DNA of 64,000 nucleotides, taken from assembly GCF_039523175.1 (NCBI RefSeq), contig NZ_BAAAEU010000003.1, positions 1 through 64,000 on the forward strand, in the 5' to 3' direction. The translations under genes and the position numbers were made by a program. A model generated the notes under the pieces. The model was not told the origin of the DNA, made no database searches, and saw nothing but the letters and a program-made list of their open reading frames with translations. This document shows positions 25,691 to 36,611 of this stretch, piece by piece. Every line of letters begins with the position of its first letter. The stretch's first letter is position 1. The stretch is from Dokdonella_A soli. Its GTDB lineage: Bacteria > Pseudomonadota > Gammaproteobacteria > Xanthomonadales > Rhodanobacteraceae.

Positions 25691-27985
25691 TTGTCCTTTC
25701 TTTCGAGTTCGCTGAGCGCATCGCGCATCCTCTGGCGCTGGGCGCGGATTCCGTTCCTGATCGGCGTCGGCGCCGCCATCGGCTTCCTGACGCCGTACAC
25801 GTTCTATCTGGATCGCGAGGTGCGCAGCCGCTTCGACGATTTGTCCTGGGAAATCCCGAGTCGCGTCTATGCACGTCCGCTGCAGCTCGCGCCCGGCATG
25901 CCGCTCAGCGCGGAAATGCTGCAGATCGAACTGGCCGCGGCGCGCTACGTCGATGATCCACAGGCGCGCACGCCGGGCACCTGGCATCGCGCCGGCGCAC
26001 GGTTCACGATCGCGCGGCGCGGGTTTGTCTATCTCGATGGCCGCGAGCACGAGAAGCGCATCGCGGTGAGCCTCGCAGACGGTCGCGTCAGCCAGTTGGT
26101 CGATGCCGACTCCGGCGCCGCGCTCGCGAAGGTGCGCCTCGAGCCCGCGCGTATCGCGACGCTGTATGGCGCGCTGCAAGAAGATCGCCGCATCGTGCAG
26201 CTCGGCGAGGTACCGCCGTTGCTGCTGGGCGGCCTGCAGGCGGTCGAGGACCGCGACTTCAAGCACCATCACGGCATCAATGCGAGTGCGATCGTGCGCG
26301 CGGCATGGGCGAACCTGGTCGCCGGACACGTCGTGCAGGGCGGCTCGACGCTGACCCAGCAGCTGGTCAAGAACCTGTTCCTCGATCGCGGCCAGACCTT
26401 CACGCGCAAGCTCAACGAGGCGCTGTTGTCGCTGCTGATCGAGGCGCGCTACGACAAGCAACGCATCCTCGAGGCCTATGTCAACGAGGTGTTTCTCGGC
26501 CAGCAGGGTGGCCAGGCCGTGCACGGCTTCGCTGCCGCAAGCGAGTTCTATTTCGGTCGCGACCTGCGTGGACTCGGACCCGCCGACATCGCGCTGCTGG
26601 TCGGCATGGTGCAGGGGCCGAGCCTGTACGACCCGCGCCGCAATCCCGAGCGCACGCTGGCGCGGCGCAATGTCGTGCTCGGCGTGTTCCGCGATACCGG
26701 CCTGATCGACGACGCAACATTCGCGAGCTCGAGCAAGCAGCCGATCGGCACGGCAGCGAACGCGACCTTGCCGCGCGATCGCTACCCGGCCTTCCTCGAC
26801 CTGGTGCGCCGCCAGCTCAAGCAGGACTATCCGGACACCGAACTCAACAGCGCGGGCCTGGCGATCCACACCACGCTGGCGCCGTCGGTGCAGACGCTCG
26901 GCGAGGACGCGATCGAGAAAGCGCTGGCGGGCATCGGCAAGCGCGGTGATGCGGTCGAGACCGCGCTGGTCGTGACCGGCGCGCGCGATGGCGAAGTGCA
27001 GGCGATGATCGGCAGCCGCGACGTCGATGCGCCGGGCTTCAATCGCGCGCTCGATGCATTGCGTCCGATCGGTTCGCTGGTGAAACCCTTCGTGAACCTG
27101 GTTGCGCTCGCGCAGCCGCAGCGCTATTCGCTGGCGACCCTGCTCGACGACAGCGCGATCGACCTGCCGCAGCCCGGTGGCGCACGCTGGCGTCCTGAGA
27201 ACGACGATCACCAGACCCACGGTCAGGTGCTGCTGATCGATGCGTTGGCGCACAGCTGGAATCTGGCGACGATCCATCTCGGCCAGCGCATCGGAGTCGA
27301 TCGCGTACACGGCTTCCTGCAATCGTTCGGACTCGGCCGCGACATCAATCCGAATCCATCGATGCTGCTCGGCGCGATCGATCTGAGCCCGTTCGATGTC
27401 GCGCGGCTGTATCAGTACCTTGCTGCGGACGGGCACGCGCTGCCGTTGCGCACACTGCGTGGCGTGCTCGACGCGAAAGGCCGCCCGCTGTCGCGCTACG
27501 CAGTCAAGCCTGGCGCCGGCGATTACACGACCGCGACGCGCCTCGTGACGCATGCGATGCAGCAGGTCGCGATCAACGGCACCGCGCATGCGATCAACGA
27601 TGTCGGCCTCGGCAACCTGCATGCGGCCGGCAAGACCGGCACCAGCGACACTCAGCGCGACTCGTGGTTCGCCGGCTTCACCGGTGATGCGCTTGCGGTC
27701 GCCTGGGTCGGCCGCGATGACAACAAGCCGACCGGCCTGGTCGGCGCGACCGGCGGCCTGCGCATCTGGATCGAATTGATGAAACGCCTGCCGACCACGC
27801 CGCTGGTCGTGCCGCAGGATGGCATCGAGCAGGCCTGGGTGGATCCGCAATCGGGCAAGCGCTCGGATTCCGCCTGCTCGGGCGCACGTGAACTGCCGTT
27901 CGCGACCGGTTACGCGCCGACCGAAGAGGAACATTGCCCGCTGGATCAGCTGCGCCAGTTCTTCGGAACCAGCAGCGGTCAATGA
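25691..27985 (+). CDS. mrcB: Penicillin-binding protein 1B (bifunctional transglycosylase/transpeptidase)
   Basis: A 764-aa class A PBP. One N-terminal membrane helix (about 18-38) is followed by a UB2H-like region with GTWHRAGARF, the mark of PBP1B rather than PBP1A. The glycosyltransferase domain has EDRDF (E186) and GGSTLTQQLVKNLF. The transpeptidase has the three active-site motifs SLVK (S462), SWN (S522) and KTG (K648). It polymerises and crosslinks peptidoglycan at the inner membrane. The start is a TTG at 25691, the only plausible start ahead of the anchor. It is divergent from the glycosyltransferase gene with 134 bp between starts. Confidence 0.92.
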   Translation: MSFLSSSLSASRILWRWARIPFLIGVGAAIGFLTPYTFYLDREVRSRFDDLSWEIPSRVYARPLQLAPGMPLSAEMLQIELAAARYVDDPQARTPGTWHRAGARFTIARRGFVYLDGREHEKRIAVSLADGRVSQLVDADSGAALAKVRLEPARIATLYGALQEDRRIVQLGEVPPLLLGGLQAVEDRDFKHHHGINASAIVRAAWANLVAGHVVQGGSTLTQQLVKNLFLDRGQTFTRKLNEALLSLLIEARYDKQRILEAYVNEVFLGQQGGQAVHGFAAASEFYFGRDLRGLGPADIALLVGMVQGPSLYDPRRNPERTLARRNVVLGVFRDTGLIDDATFASSSKQPIGTAANATLPRDRYPAFLDLVRRQLKQDYPDTELNSAGLAIHTTLAPSVQTLGEDAIEKALAGIGKRGDAVETALVVTGARDGEVQAMIGSRDVDAPGFNRALDALRPIGSLVKPFVNLVALAQPQRYSLATLLDDSAIDLPQPGGARWRPENDDHQTHGQVLLIDALAHSWNLATIHLGQRIGVDRVHGFLQSFGLGRDINPNPSMLLGAIDLSPFDVARLYQYLAADGHALPLRTLRGVLDAKGRPLSRYAVKPGAGDYTTATRLVTHAMQQVAINGTAHAINDVGLGNLHAAGKTGTSDTQRDSWFAGFTGDALAVAWVGRDDNKPTGLVGATGGLRIWIELMKRLPTTPLVVPQDGIEQAWVDPQSGKRSDSACSGARELPFATGYAPTEEEHCPLDQLRQFFGTSSGQ

Positions 27986-28017
27986 CACGACAAGCGAATG
28001 GTTTGCGTACCTCCGAT

Positions 28018-28083
28018 TGCCCCCTTGCGCCAGCGGGAGAGGGCGAGGGGAGGGGATTTGATTCGGTCGAATTGAATCAAATC
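28018..28083. repeat. Half composite repeat and 10-bp perfect inverted repeat
   Basis: A partial copy of the composite repeat family (CCCCCTTGCGCCAGCGGGAG then GGGCGAGGGG) is followed by GATTTGATTC (28055-28064) and its exact complement GAATCAAATC (28074-28083) around a 9-base loop. There is no T-tract, so it is not a typical terminator; an operator is possible. It lies 85 bp before the lipoprotein start. Confidence 0.6.
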
Positions 28084-28167
28084 CGTCCGAATCACTAGGC
28101 GCACGTGCGAAAATCGGTCGCTCCGGCCGTCGCTTCGGCCCTTCGATCCACCTCCCATCGAGCAGAC

Positions 28168-28689
28168 ATGAAATACACGCTTCATTGTTCCCTGTTGGCT
28201 GCGCTCGCGCTCACCGCTTGCACGCAACCTGGTCCGCCCTCGCCGAGCGTGAAGCCGGCACCCGCGCACGATCCCGTTGCCGCGGTGCACGCGATCCGCG
28301 CCGCGGGCGACGGTCTCGATTCCGCGGTACAGGTGCAGCCGCTGCGCGATTCGGCGATCGATGGATTCCTGAAGAAGGCACACGATGCCGAGGCCGCGCG
28401 CGACTACGCGGGTGCGGTGAACGCCGCGAACAGTGCGCTGAAGCTTGCGCCGGACGCGCCGGACATCCTGCAGTACCTGGCCGAGCTCGAAATCGGGCGC
28501 AGCGACTGGCAGCAAGCCGAGCAGCTGGCGATGAAGAGCTTCAGTCTCGGGCCGAAGGTCGGCAGTCTGTGCGCACGCAATTGGCAGACGATGGTCGAAG
28601 CGCGCACCGCGATGGACGACGCGGCGACGGTTGCACAGGCGAAGCAGCACCTCAAGGAATGCCGCGTGCCGCCGCGATTGCGGATGTGA
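28168..28689 (+). CDS. TPR-like lipoprotein (173 aa)
   Basis: A small lipoprotein with signal MKYTLHCSLLAALALTAC; the lipobox LTAC places the lipidated Cys at residue 18. The mature part has a proline-rich linker and then a helical region with one or two TPR-like repeats (AARDYAGAVNAANSALKLAPDA; the next pair begins LAELEIGRSDWQQAEQLA). This suits a protein-interaction role in the outer membrane or periplasm. The ATG at 28168 is used because the frame upstream of it lacks a signal peptide. It follows PBP1B by 182 bp; whether it is part of cell-wall assembly is only suggested by that position. Confidence 0.8.
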   Translation: MKYTLHCSLLAALALTACTQPGPPSPSVKPAPAHDPVAAVHAIRAAGDGLDSAVQVQPLRDSAIDGFLKKAHDAEAARDYAGAVNAANSALKLAPDAPDILQYLAELEIGRSDWQQAEQLAMKSFSLGPKVGSLCARNWQTMVEARTAMDDAATVAQAKQHLKECRVPPRLRM

Positions 28690-28698
28690 CACTTCACC

Positions 28699-28905
28699 TC
28701 CCTCTCCCCCGACGGCGTCATCGTTGGGGGAGAGGGTTGGGGTGAGGGGGCGGGGGCTCGATGGTGCGCGATGCTGCAAGTCGCCGACGCTTCCCGGATG
28801 CTTGCCTGCCACGACTGCTCCCGCAAACCTCGATGCCATCGTCTTCGCTCAACCCCCGCCCCCTCACCCAACCCGCTCCCCCGGGCTCTGCCCGAGGGAG
28901 AGGGC
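28699..28905. repeat. Composite palindromic repeat, copy B
   Basis: Left hairpin CCTCTCCCCCGACGGC...GTTGGGGGAGAGGG, then GTGAGGGGGCGGGG, a spacer of about 95 bp, CGCCCCCTCACCCAACCC and a right hairpin ending GAGGGAGAGGGC. It fills the gap between the lipoprotein gene and the DinG-type helicase gene, ending 17 bp before the helicase ATG, so it forms the helicase mRNA leader. It has the same plan as copies A (9751-9960) and C (41737-41940). Confidence 0.8.
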
Positions 28906-28921
28906 TTCGGGTCGCGACGCC

Positions 28922-30835
28922 ATGACGGCCGCCGCCGACCTGCTCGGACCCGATGGTCCGTTCGCGCGCGAGGTGCCCGGCTTCGCGCCGCGTGCCTCGC
29001 AGCAAGCGATGGCGGCTTCCGTCGAAGAAGCGATTGCCGATCGGCAGATGCTGGTCGCCGAGGCCGGCACCGGTACCGGCAAGACCTTCGCCTATCTCGT
29101 ACCCGCGCTCACGTCGGGCAAGCGCGTGATTGTCTCGACCGGCACCAAGACGCTGCAGGACCAGCTGTTCCATCGCGATCTGCCGCAGGTGCGCAGCGTG
29201 CTCGGCGCGCGTCTGTCGGCTGCGCTGCTGAAGGGCAGGGCGAACTACCTGTGCCTGCACCGGCTCGACCAGGCGCATCAGGAAGGGCGTTTCACGAGCC
29301 GCGAGCAAGTGTCGCAACTGCAGGCGATCCGCGTCTGGGCCACGCGCACGCGCAGCGGCGATCGCGCCGAACTCGCCGAGATCGCGGAAGACTCGACGCT
29401 GTGGCCGCGCGTGACCTCGACGACCGAGAACTGCCTCGGCGCCGATTGCCCGATGTTCAACGACTGCTTCGTGGTCAAGGCGCGACGCGCGGCGCAGGAG
29501 GCCGATCTCGTCATCGTCAATCATCACCTGCTGTTCGCGGATCTCGCGATCAAGCAGGAAGGGTTCGGCGAGATACTGCCCGGCGCACACGCGTTCATCC
29601 TCGACGAAGCGCACCAGATCCCCGAACTGGCCGGACAGTTCTTCTCGGTGACGCTGTCGGCACGCCAGTTGACCGAGCTTTCCGGCGACGCGTTCGCCGA
29701 ATGTGCGAACGTGAGCGGTGCATTGGCGGTGCTGCAACCGGTGATCGAGCCGCTGAACGCGGCGGTCAAACGCGTGCGTCTCGCGCTCGATCGGTTCCCG
29801 GCCAAGGGCGCGTTCGTGCAGATCGAGCGCGACGCCGAGGTTGAGTCCGAACTGGCCGCTCTGCGCGATGCGCTTGGCGCACTGGCCGAGACGCTCGACA
29901 AGCACGCCGAACGCAGTCGCGGCCTCGCCAGCGTCGGCGAGCGCGCTGCGCAACAAGTCGCGCGCCTCGCGCACCTGACCGACAGCGGCGCACGCGACGC
30001 GGTCCACTGGTACGAACTCACGACGCATGGCTTCGCGTTCCACGCGACGCCGCTCGACCTGTCGCAGCCGCTGCGCGAGCTGCGCGCGCAGAGCCATGCG
30101 GCGTGGATCTTCACCTCGGCGACCTTGTCGGTCGCCGGCCGCTTCGATCATTTCGCGCGCCAGCTCGGCCTCGACGATCCGCACACGCTGCTCCTCGACA
30201 GCCCGTTCGACTATGCGCAGCAGGCGCTTGCCTACTTGCCGCGGGGCTTGCCCGATCCGTCCGCGGCGGACTACGTAGACCGCGTCATCGATGCGGTGAT
30301 TCCGGTGCTCGAAGCTTCGCGTGGCCGCGCGTTCCTGCTGTTCACCTCGCACCGCGCGCTGCGCCGCGCGGCGGAACTGCTGCCCGAACGCGCGGCGTTC
30401 CCGCTGTTCGTGCAGGGCACAGCGCCGCGCAACCGCTTGCTCGAAGCGTTCCGCGCATCGGGCAACGGCGTGCTGCTTGGCGCGGCGAGCTTCTGGGAGG
30501 GCGTCGATGTCGCCGGCGAGGCGCTCAGCGTCGTCGTCATCGACAAGCTGCCGTTCGCGGCGCCGGACGATCCGGTGCTGGTCGCGCGGCTAGAGGCATT
30601 GCGCGAAGCCGGCGGCAATCCGTTCACCGACTGGCAGATTCCGGCCGCCGTGATCGCATTGAAGCAGGGGGCGGGTCGATTGATCCGCGACGTGCGTGAT
30701 CGCGGTGTGCTGGTGTTGTGCGATCCGCGCCTGACGTCGCGCGGCTATGGAAAGCTTTTCCTCGCCAGCCTGCCGCCGTTGCCACGCACGCGCGAGGCGG
30801 CCGACGTCGAGCGGTTTTTCACCGCCCATCCCTGA
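28922..30835 (+). CDS. DinG/YoaA-type iron-sulfur DNA helicase
   Basis: A 637-aa XPD-family superfamily 2 helicase, the size of E. coli YoaA. Walker A is EAGTGTGKTFAY (about residues 47-58) and the DEAH box is in ILDEAHQIPEL near 225. Four cysteines fit the [4Fe-4S] cluster: C111, C171, C176 and C182. The C-terminal half has SATLS, motif V/VI segments ASFWEGVDV and QGAGRLIRD. The family unwinds DNA 5'-3' during repair and replication stress. The start at 28922 is chosen because MTAAADLLGPDGPFA matches the YoaA-like N-terminus; the open frame extends back through repeat B without meaning. Confidence 0.9.
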   Translation: MTAAADLLGPDGPFAREVPGFAPRASQQAMAASVEEAIADRQMLVAEAGTGTGKTFAYLVPALTSGKRVIVSTGTKTLQDQLFHRDLPQVRSVLGARLSAALLKGRANYLCLHRLDQAHQEGRFTSREQVSQLQAIRVWATRTRSGDRAELAEIAEDSTLWPRVTSTTENCLGADCPMFNDCFVVKARRAAQEADLVIVNHHLLFADLAIKQEGFGEILPGAHAFILDEAHQIPELAGQFFSVTLSARQLTELSGDAFAECANVSGALAVLQPVIEPLNAAVKRVRLALDRFPAKGAFVQIERDAEVESELAALRDALGALAETLDKHAERSRGLASVGERAAQQVARLAHLTDSGARDAVHWYELTTHGFAFHATPLDLSQPLRELRAQSHAAWIFTSATLSVAGRFDHFARQLGLDDPHTLLLDSPFDYAQQALAYLPRGLPDPSAADYVDRVIDAVIPVLEASRGRAFLLFTSHRALRRAAELLPERAAFPLFVQGTAPRNRLLEAFRASGNGVLLGAASFWEGVDVAGEALSVVVIDKLPFAAPDDPVLVARLEALREAGGNPFTDWQIPAAVIALKQGAGRLIRDVRDRGVLVLCDPRLTSRGYGKLFLASLPPLPRTREAADVERFFTAHP

Positions 30836-31237
30836 CGGAATCGACTCGGATCAGCCATCCCTTTGTTTGCGAATGATTTGGCATGAGGTTTCAGCGCGCG
30901 CCATCGTGAGCGCGTAGCCGCAAGATCTCCGTCTTCAGTACCGGCCTCGTCTCTGTCTATCGGCGGAGTCCATCGAAATGCGTGCCGCAGACCTTTGCGA
31001 CAACCAAATGACGATGCTATAAGAGCCAGCCTCACGTTGTTTCAGTGTCGATTCACCTCGCTCATGGACGACGGGCGCACTCCTGGGGAGGGGCGCGGCG
31101 GATTCTGTTTGCAACAAAACGGGCTTGGTCGGCGCAATCGCTTCAAATGGAGCTGGTGTGCCGTGTCTTTTTGGGGTCGCGTCGCGGATCTCCGGTCCGG
31201 GAAGCGACAGATTCGTTCTTTTGAGAGGGGGTAACGC
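30836..31237 (+). other. 402-bp non-coding upstream region of the subtilase gene
   Basis: No gene is visible. It contains the candidate promoter at 30995-31023 and a leader of about 200 nt that ends in the strong purine-rich ribosome site GAGAGGGGG just before ATG 31238. Confidence 0.6.
30995..31023 (+). promoter_or_regulatory. Candidate sigma-70 promoter of the subtilase gene
   Basis: TTGCGA (30995-31000) and TATAAG (31018-31023) are separated by 17 bp. Both hexamers are near consensus. Transcription from here would give a 5' leader of roughly 205 nt. Confidence 0.5.
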
Positions 31238-34183
31238 ATGAAATCGGTTCGAATTTCAGTCCTGGCCGCCGCCGTCGGGATAGCCTTGTGTGGAATGAGC
31301 CCGCCCGACCTGTACGCGGCGGGGTCTTCCCCAGAGTCCAAGGGAGAGAATGCCGCAGGGGCTGTGACAACGGGTCGCTACATCATCACTTTTGCGGAGG
31401 CGGGTCTTGCCAACTACAAGGGTGGCATCTCGGGTCTGCAGCGAACTGCGCCAGCGTCGGATCTGGTCAGTGCGAACAGTTCGCGCAAGGTCGACGCCAA
31501 CTCACCGGCCGCCAACTCCTACAAGGCCTATCTGTCCGCGCAGCGCGACTACTACATCAGCGCGATCGAACAGAAGCTCGGTCGCAACCTTGCCATCAGC
31601 TTCACCTATGACGTCACGCGCAGCGCGATTTCCGTTGCGATGAGCCAGGCCGAGGCCGCTGCCGTTGCAGGCGTGCCCGGCGTCGTGTCGGTGTCGGCAG
31701 TTGCCGTCTTGCAGCCGGATACGTTCCGCGGCCCCACCTTCATTGGCGCGAACACGATCTGGGACGGTACGAAGGTCCCGAGCTACGCCGCCGCCACCCG
31801 TGGCCAGGGCGTGCGCGTTGGCGTCATCGACACAGGCTCGTACGCTGCACACCCCTCGTTCGCAAATGATCCCATGTGCGGCTTCAGCAATACCCATCCG
31901 AAGCTGCACGCCAAGGACTGCATGACCAACAATGGCACGTCGTGCACCGGTACCACACCGGAAGCCGATTCCGGCAATGGTCACGGCGTGCATACGAGCA
32001 GCACGGCCGCCGGCAACACGATCGACAACACGGTCAGTCCGGCACCGTTGCTGCCCAACGGCGTCACCATGTCGGGTGTGGCGCCGTGTGCGGAAGTCTT
32101 CACGTACAAGGTCTGCAATGTCGCCAAAGGCTGTACCAGCGATGCGATCACTGCAGCGATCCAGAACGCGATCACCGACCAGGTCGACGTGGTCAACTAT
32201 TCGATCGGACCGACCTGCGGCGGCGGCGATCCATGGCAGGACAGTCTCGACTTCCTCAGCGCCGAGGGTGCTGACGTGTTTGTGGCGGCATCCGCCGGTA
32301 ACACGCGCGCCACTTGCACGAATCCGACTACCCTCGTCGCCAATAACGGACCGTGGATGCTTACCGTGGCCGCGTCGACCCAGGACCAGCTGATCTCGCC
32401 ACAGCTGACCGCTGTGGGTCCTGGCACGCCGCCTGCCGCAACCCAGAACGTCCCGCTGATTGCCGGCAGCACGACGCTGACCCCGGCCGCGACCACGGAT
32501 CTCACCAGCTACCCCTTGCTCACGAATCCGGCAAATCCCGTCGGTTGCACTGCGACCGGTGGAATCACCGTCAATTTCACCGGCACGATCGCGATCCTGC
32601 GGCGTGGCAGCTGCGCCTTCTCAGAAAAGATCACCAATGCGTACAACGCGGGCGCACGCATGGTGGTCATCGGCAACAACCAGGCCGGCTCGATCTCCAT
32701 GGACACCTCGACCCTGACGGCTGCCATTGCCGGTAATGTCGCCGCGTTCAGCATGACGCAGGTTCCCGGTGACGCGCTGATCGCGTTCGTCAACGCCAAT
32801 GCCGGGTCCACCGGCAACTATCGGCGCGCCGTGATCGGGCCGGTTCAGGGTGACGTGCTCGCCGGCTTCAGCTTCCGCGGTCCGACGATGGCACCGTACG
32901 ACGACCTGACCAAGCCGGACATCACCGGTCCAGGCGTCAACATCTACGCCGCGCTCGATGCGGGCGAGGGTAACTACGGTCTGTTCAGCGGCACTTCGAT
33001 GTCCTCGCCGCATTTGGCTGGTTCCGGAGCGCTCGTGCGTGCGGTGCATCCGAGCTGGTCGCCGATGGAAGTCAAGTCGGCGTTGCAAACGACAGCCACG
33101 CTGACGGGCACCAAAGAGGATGGCACGACGCAGTGGGCCGTGGATGATGTCGGCGGCGGCCGTGTCGACCTCACCAAGGCGACACTTGCGGGCCTCACAC
33201 TCGATGAGACGCCGGACAACTTCTTACTGGCCAATCCGCACCGTGGCGTAGTCGCTGACACGATTTTCATTGACGGTTTCGATCCCGCGGCGCTGCCGAT
33301 CAAGGACCTGAACGTTGCGTCGCTGCGCAATTCGAAGTGCGGGACGGGCTGCACCTGGACACGCACGTTCAGGAACCGCCTCAACAAGTCCGGCAATTGG
33401 GCGCTGGCGGCGGGTGTCAATCCGGCCGGCTACACGCTGAGCTTCAGCCCTGCTGCGTTTACGCTGGCGCCGGGTTACACCCAGCAAGTCACGATCACGG
33501 CAACGGCTATCGGCGCCACGTCGACGCAATTTGCCTATGGTCGGGTGGATCTGCATGAAAGTGGCAGCCTGTCGCCGGATCAGCACCTCACCGTCGCGGT
33601 CAAGGCTCAGCAGCCTGTGCACGATTCGAGCTTCGAGACGACGACCGGTCCGGCTGGCACGAATCCCTCGTGGGATGCCCTGGATACCAATCCTGGTGCG
33701 GCGGGTGGCACGAACTTCTTCAACAATACGACGGCACTTCCCGTTCCGGTTCGCACCGGAAATTGGGCAGTCTGGTTCGGCGGTTGGGGTGGCGGTGCGG
33801 AAGTCCAGCACATCTCGCAGAGCGTCACCTTCCCGGCTGGCGGCCCGCAGTTCCTGAACTACTGGCGTCGCGCTGCGACTCCGCCGGATGCGGCGGGCAC
33901 GCTGACGGTTTCGATTGATGGAACGGCGGTAGAGACGACCAACCTCAGCACGATCACAGCGGAGACCGCCTACGGCCACCACTCGATCGATGTCAGCGCC
34001 TACGCCAATGGTGCGGCGCATGTGATCAAATTCGAGTACGTCTATGCCGATGCTGCCGCCACCCACAAGGATGGCAACATCTTCATCGACGACGTGACGC
34101 TCGATCCGACCAATGTCAGCCCGTTCCTTGCTCCCAGTCCCGTGCTCAGCCCGGACGCTGGCCTGCTGAAGCAGGCGGACTGA
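31238..34183 (+). CDS. Secreted S8 (subtilisin-like) serine peptidase with PA insert
   Basis: A 981-aa exported protease. A signal peptide (about 1-28) and an I9-like prodomain (RYIITFAEAG onward) precede the catalytic domain with D198 (VGVIDTG), H249 (GNGHGVHT) and S587 (GTSMSSPH). A PA domain is inserted before the serine (GTIAILRRGSCAFSEKI). After the catalytic domain comes IFIDGFD (676-682), then a fibronectin-III-like region (TRTFRNRLNKSG) and a C-terminal beta domain (SSFETTTGPAG onward) like those on secreted xanthomonad proteases. It is expected to act outside the cell. Single gene with its own promoter and terminator. Confidence 0.92.
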   Translation: MKSVRISVLAAAVGIALCGMSPPDLYAAGSSPESKGENAAGAVTTGRYIITFAEAGLANYKGGISGLQRTAPASDLVSANSSRKVDANSPAANSYKAYLSAQRDYYISAIEQKLGRNLAISFTYDVTRSAISVAMSQAEAAAVAGVPGVVSVSAVAVLQPDTFRGPTFIGANTIWDGTKVPSYAAATRGQGVRVGVIDTGSYAAHPSFANDPMCGFSNTHPKLHAKDCMTNNGTSCTGTTPEADSGNGHGVHTSSTAAGNTIDNTVSPAPLLPNGVTMSGVAPCAEVFTYKVCNVAKGCTSDAITAAIQNAITDQVDVVNYSIGPTCGGGDPWQDSLDFLSAEGADVFVAASAGNTRATCTNPTTLVANNGPWMLTVAASTQDQLISPQLTAVGPGTPPAATQNVPLIAGSTTLTPAATTDLTSYPLLTNPANPVGCTATGGITVNFTGTIAILRRGSCAFSEKITNAYNAGARMVVIGNNQAGSISMDTSTLTAAIAGNVAAFSMTQVPGDALIAFVNANAGSTGNYRRAVIGPVQGDVLAGFSFRGPTMAPYDDLTKPDITGPGVNIYAALDAGEGNYGLFSGTSMSSPHLAGSGALVRAVHPSWSPMEVKSALQTTATLTGTKEDGTTQWAVDDVGGGRVDLTKATLAGLTLDETPDNFLLANPHRGVVADTIFIDGFDPAALPIKDLNVASLRNSKCGTGCTWTRTFRNRLNKSGNWALAAGVNPAGYTLSFSPAAFTLAPGYTQQVTITATAIGATSTQFAYGRVDLHESGSLSPDQHLTVAVKAQQPVHDSSFETTTGPAGTNPSWDALDTNPGAAGGTNFFNNTTALPVPVRTGNWAVWFGGWGGGAEVQHISQSVTFPAGGPQFLNYWRRAATPPDAAGTLTVSIDGTAVETTNLSTITAETAYGHHSIDVSAYANGAAHVIKFEYVYADAAATHKDGNIFIDDVTLDPTNVSPFLAPSPVLSPDAGLLKQAD

Positions 34184-34208
34184 GTCCTGGAGTCCGACCT
34201 CTAGTTTC

Positions 34209-34237
34209 GAGGCCTCCTTCGGGAGGCCTCTTTTTTT
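34209..34237 (+). terminator. Rho-independent terminator of the subtilase gene
   Basis: The stem GAGGCCTCC/GGAGGCCTC encloses a short loop and is followed by seven T residues (34231-34237). It lies 26 bp after the subtilase stop. Confidence 0.92.
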
Positions 34238-34330
34238 GGCGCGTCGCTTCTTGTTGCGTCCCGAGGAAGGGCCCTTTATGAAGCCGAGCAGCCTGGGCGC
34301 GCGTTGTGGCCCGATTCGCTCAGCCCCGGC

Positions 34331-34840
34331 TCACTGCCGCTTCAGCACCGCGGTCATCTCCTGCACCGCATTGACATAGAAACGTGCCGCGAACTGCTGC
34401 TCCTGCGGCGGGCGTTGTGCCAGCGCCGGATCGAGGCGGAACGAGAATTCCAGGTCGAAATCGCAGTGAATGCCGTAGTGGCTGAGGCCGTACTGATCGC
34501 GCCAGGCCTTGTTGAAATAGTAGTAGCTGCCTTCTCCGACCGGCGGCCATTGATGGGTCGGATCCTGCATCGCGCCCATGCTGCTCCAGTAGGGGGTGAT
34601 CATCGTCGCGAGCGCGCCGGGTTTCAGCACGCGGTACAGCTCGGCCATGAAATCGACGCGCTGGGCGCCGGTCAGGTGCTCGAAGAAATGCGAGCAGTAC
34701 GCTTCGTCGACGCTTGAATCAGCGAAGGGCCAGGGCGTCGTGCGCAGGTCGTGCACGACATCGGCGCCGCATTCGGGTGAGATGTCGACGCCGATGAAAC
34801 CCTCGCGTTTATGCGCGCCGCAGCCGAGATCGATCTTCAT
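34331..34840 (-). CDS. Class I SAM-dependent methyltransferase (169 aa)
   Basis: A short methyltransferase of the Methyltransf_11 type. Motif I is at the very N-terminus (MKIDLGCGAHKREGFIGVDIS), the acidic loop residue is in GVD, and EHL with VLKPGALATMITPYW forms the later motifs. The C-terminal half (YYYFNKAWRDQYGL) probably gives substrate specificity. Proteins like this often modify sugars or lipids, but the substrate cannot be told. It lies 54 bp downstream of the serine dehydratase gene on the same strand. Confidence 0.82.
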   Translation of the reverse strand: MKIDLGCGAHKREGFIGVDISPECGADVVHDLRTTPWPFADSSVDEAYCSHFFEHLTGAQRVDFMAELYRVLKPGALATMITPYWSSMGAMQDPTHQWPPVGEGSYYYFNKAWRDQYGLSHYGIHCDFDLEFSFRLDPALAQRPPQEQQFAARFYVNAVQEMTAVLKRQ

Positions 34841-34894
34841 GAAGTAGACATTCCATTCCCGCGCATTCGGCGGGAGCGTTGAGCCGTGCGGGAT

Positions 34895-36277
<1,383 letters not shown>

Positions 36278-36342
36278 GGCGGTGATTGGAGGTGGAGTTG
36301 CCGCTATTCTACGCGTTCGAATCACGCCTACCTGCAGGAACG

Positions 36343-36570
36343 ATGCGCCTGATCCTGTTCCAACGCGACGATTGCCCGCTGTGCGACCACGCGCTCGCGC
36401 TGCTGGCCGCCGCGCGCGCGCCGGATTTCGACAGCGTATGGATCGATGACGATGCGGCGCTTGAGGCGCGCTACGGCACGCGCGTGCCGGTGCTGCGGGA
36501 TCAGGAGGCCGATCGCGAACTCGATTGGCCGTTCGAACCCGCCGCGCTGCATGCGTTTCTGCGTGGTTGA
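36343..36570 (+). CDS. Glutaredoxin-like protein (75 aa, CPLC)
   Basis: A small thioredoxin-fold protein: LILFQRDDCPLCDHA puts the redox motif CPLC at residues 11-14, and TRVPVLRD supplies the cis-proline loop. It belongs to the DUF836/glutaredoxin-like family of thiol proteins of unknown partner. The start ATG at 36343 comes right before the first beta strand. It is divergent from sdaA with 65 bp between starts. Confidence 0.85.
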   Translation: MRLILFQRDDCPLCDHALALLAAARAPDFDSVWIDDDAALEARYGTRVPVLRDQEADRELDWPFEPAALHAFLRG

Positions 36571-36611
36571 ATCGGCACGCAGGGAATCGGGGCAAGGGGC
36601 GATCTTTCGCA

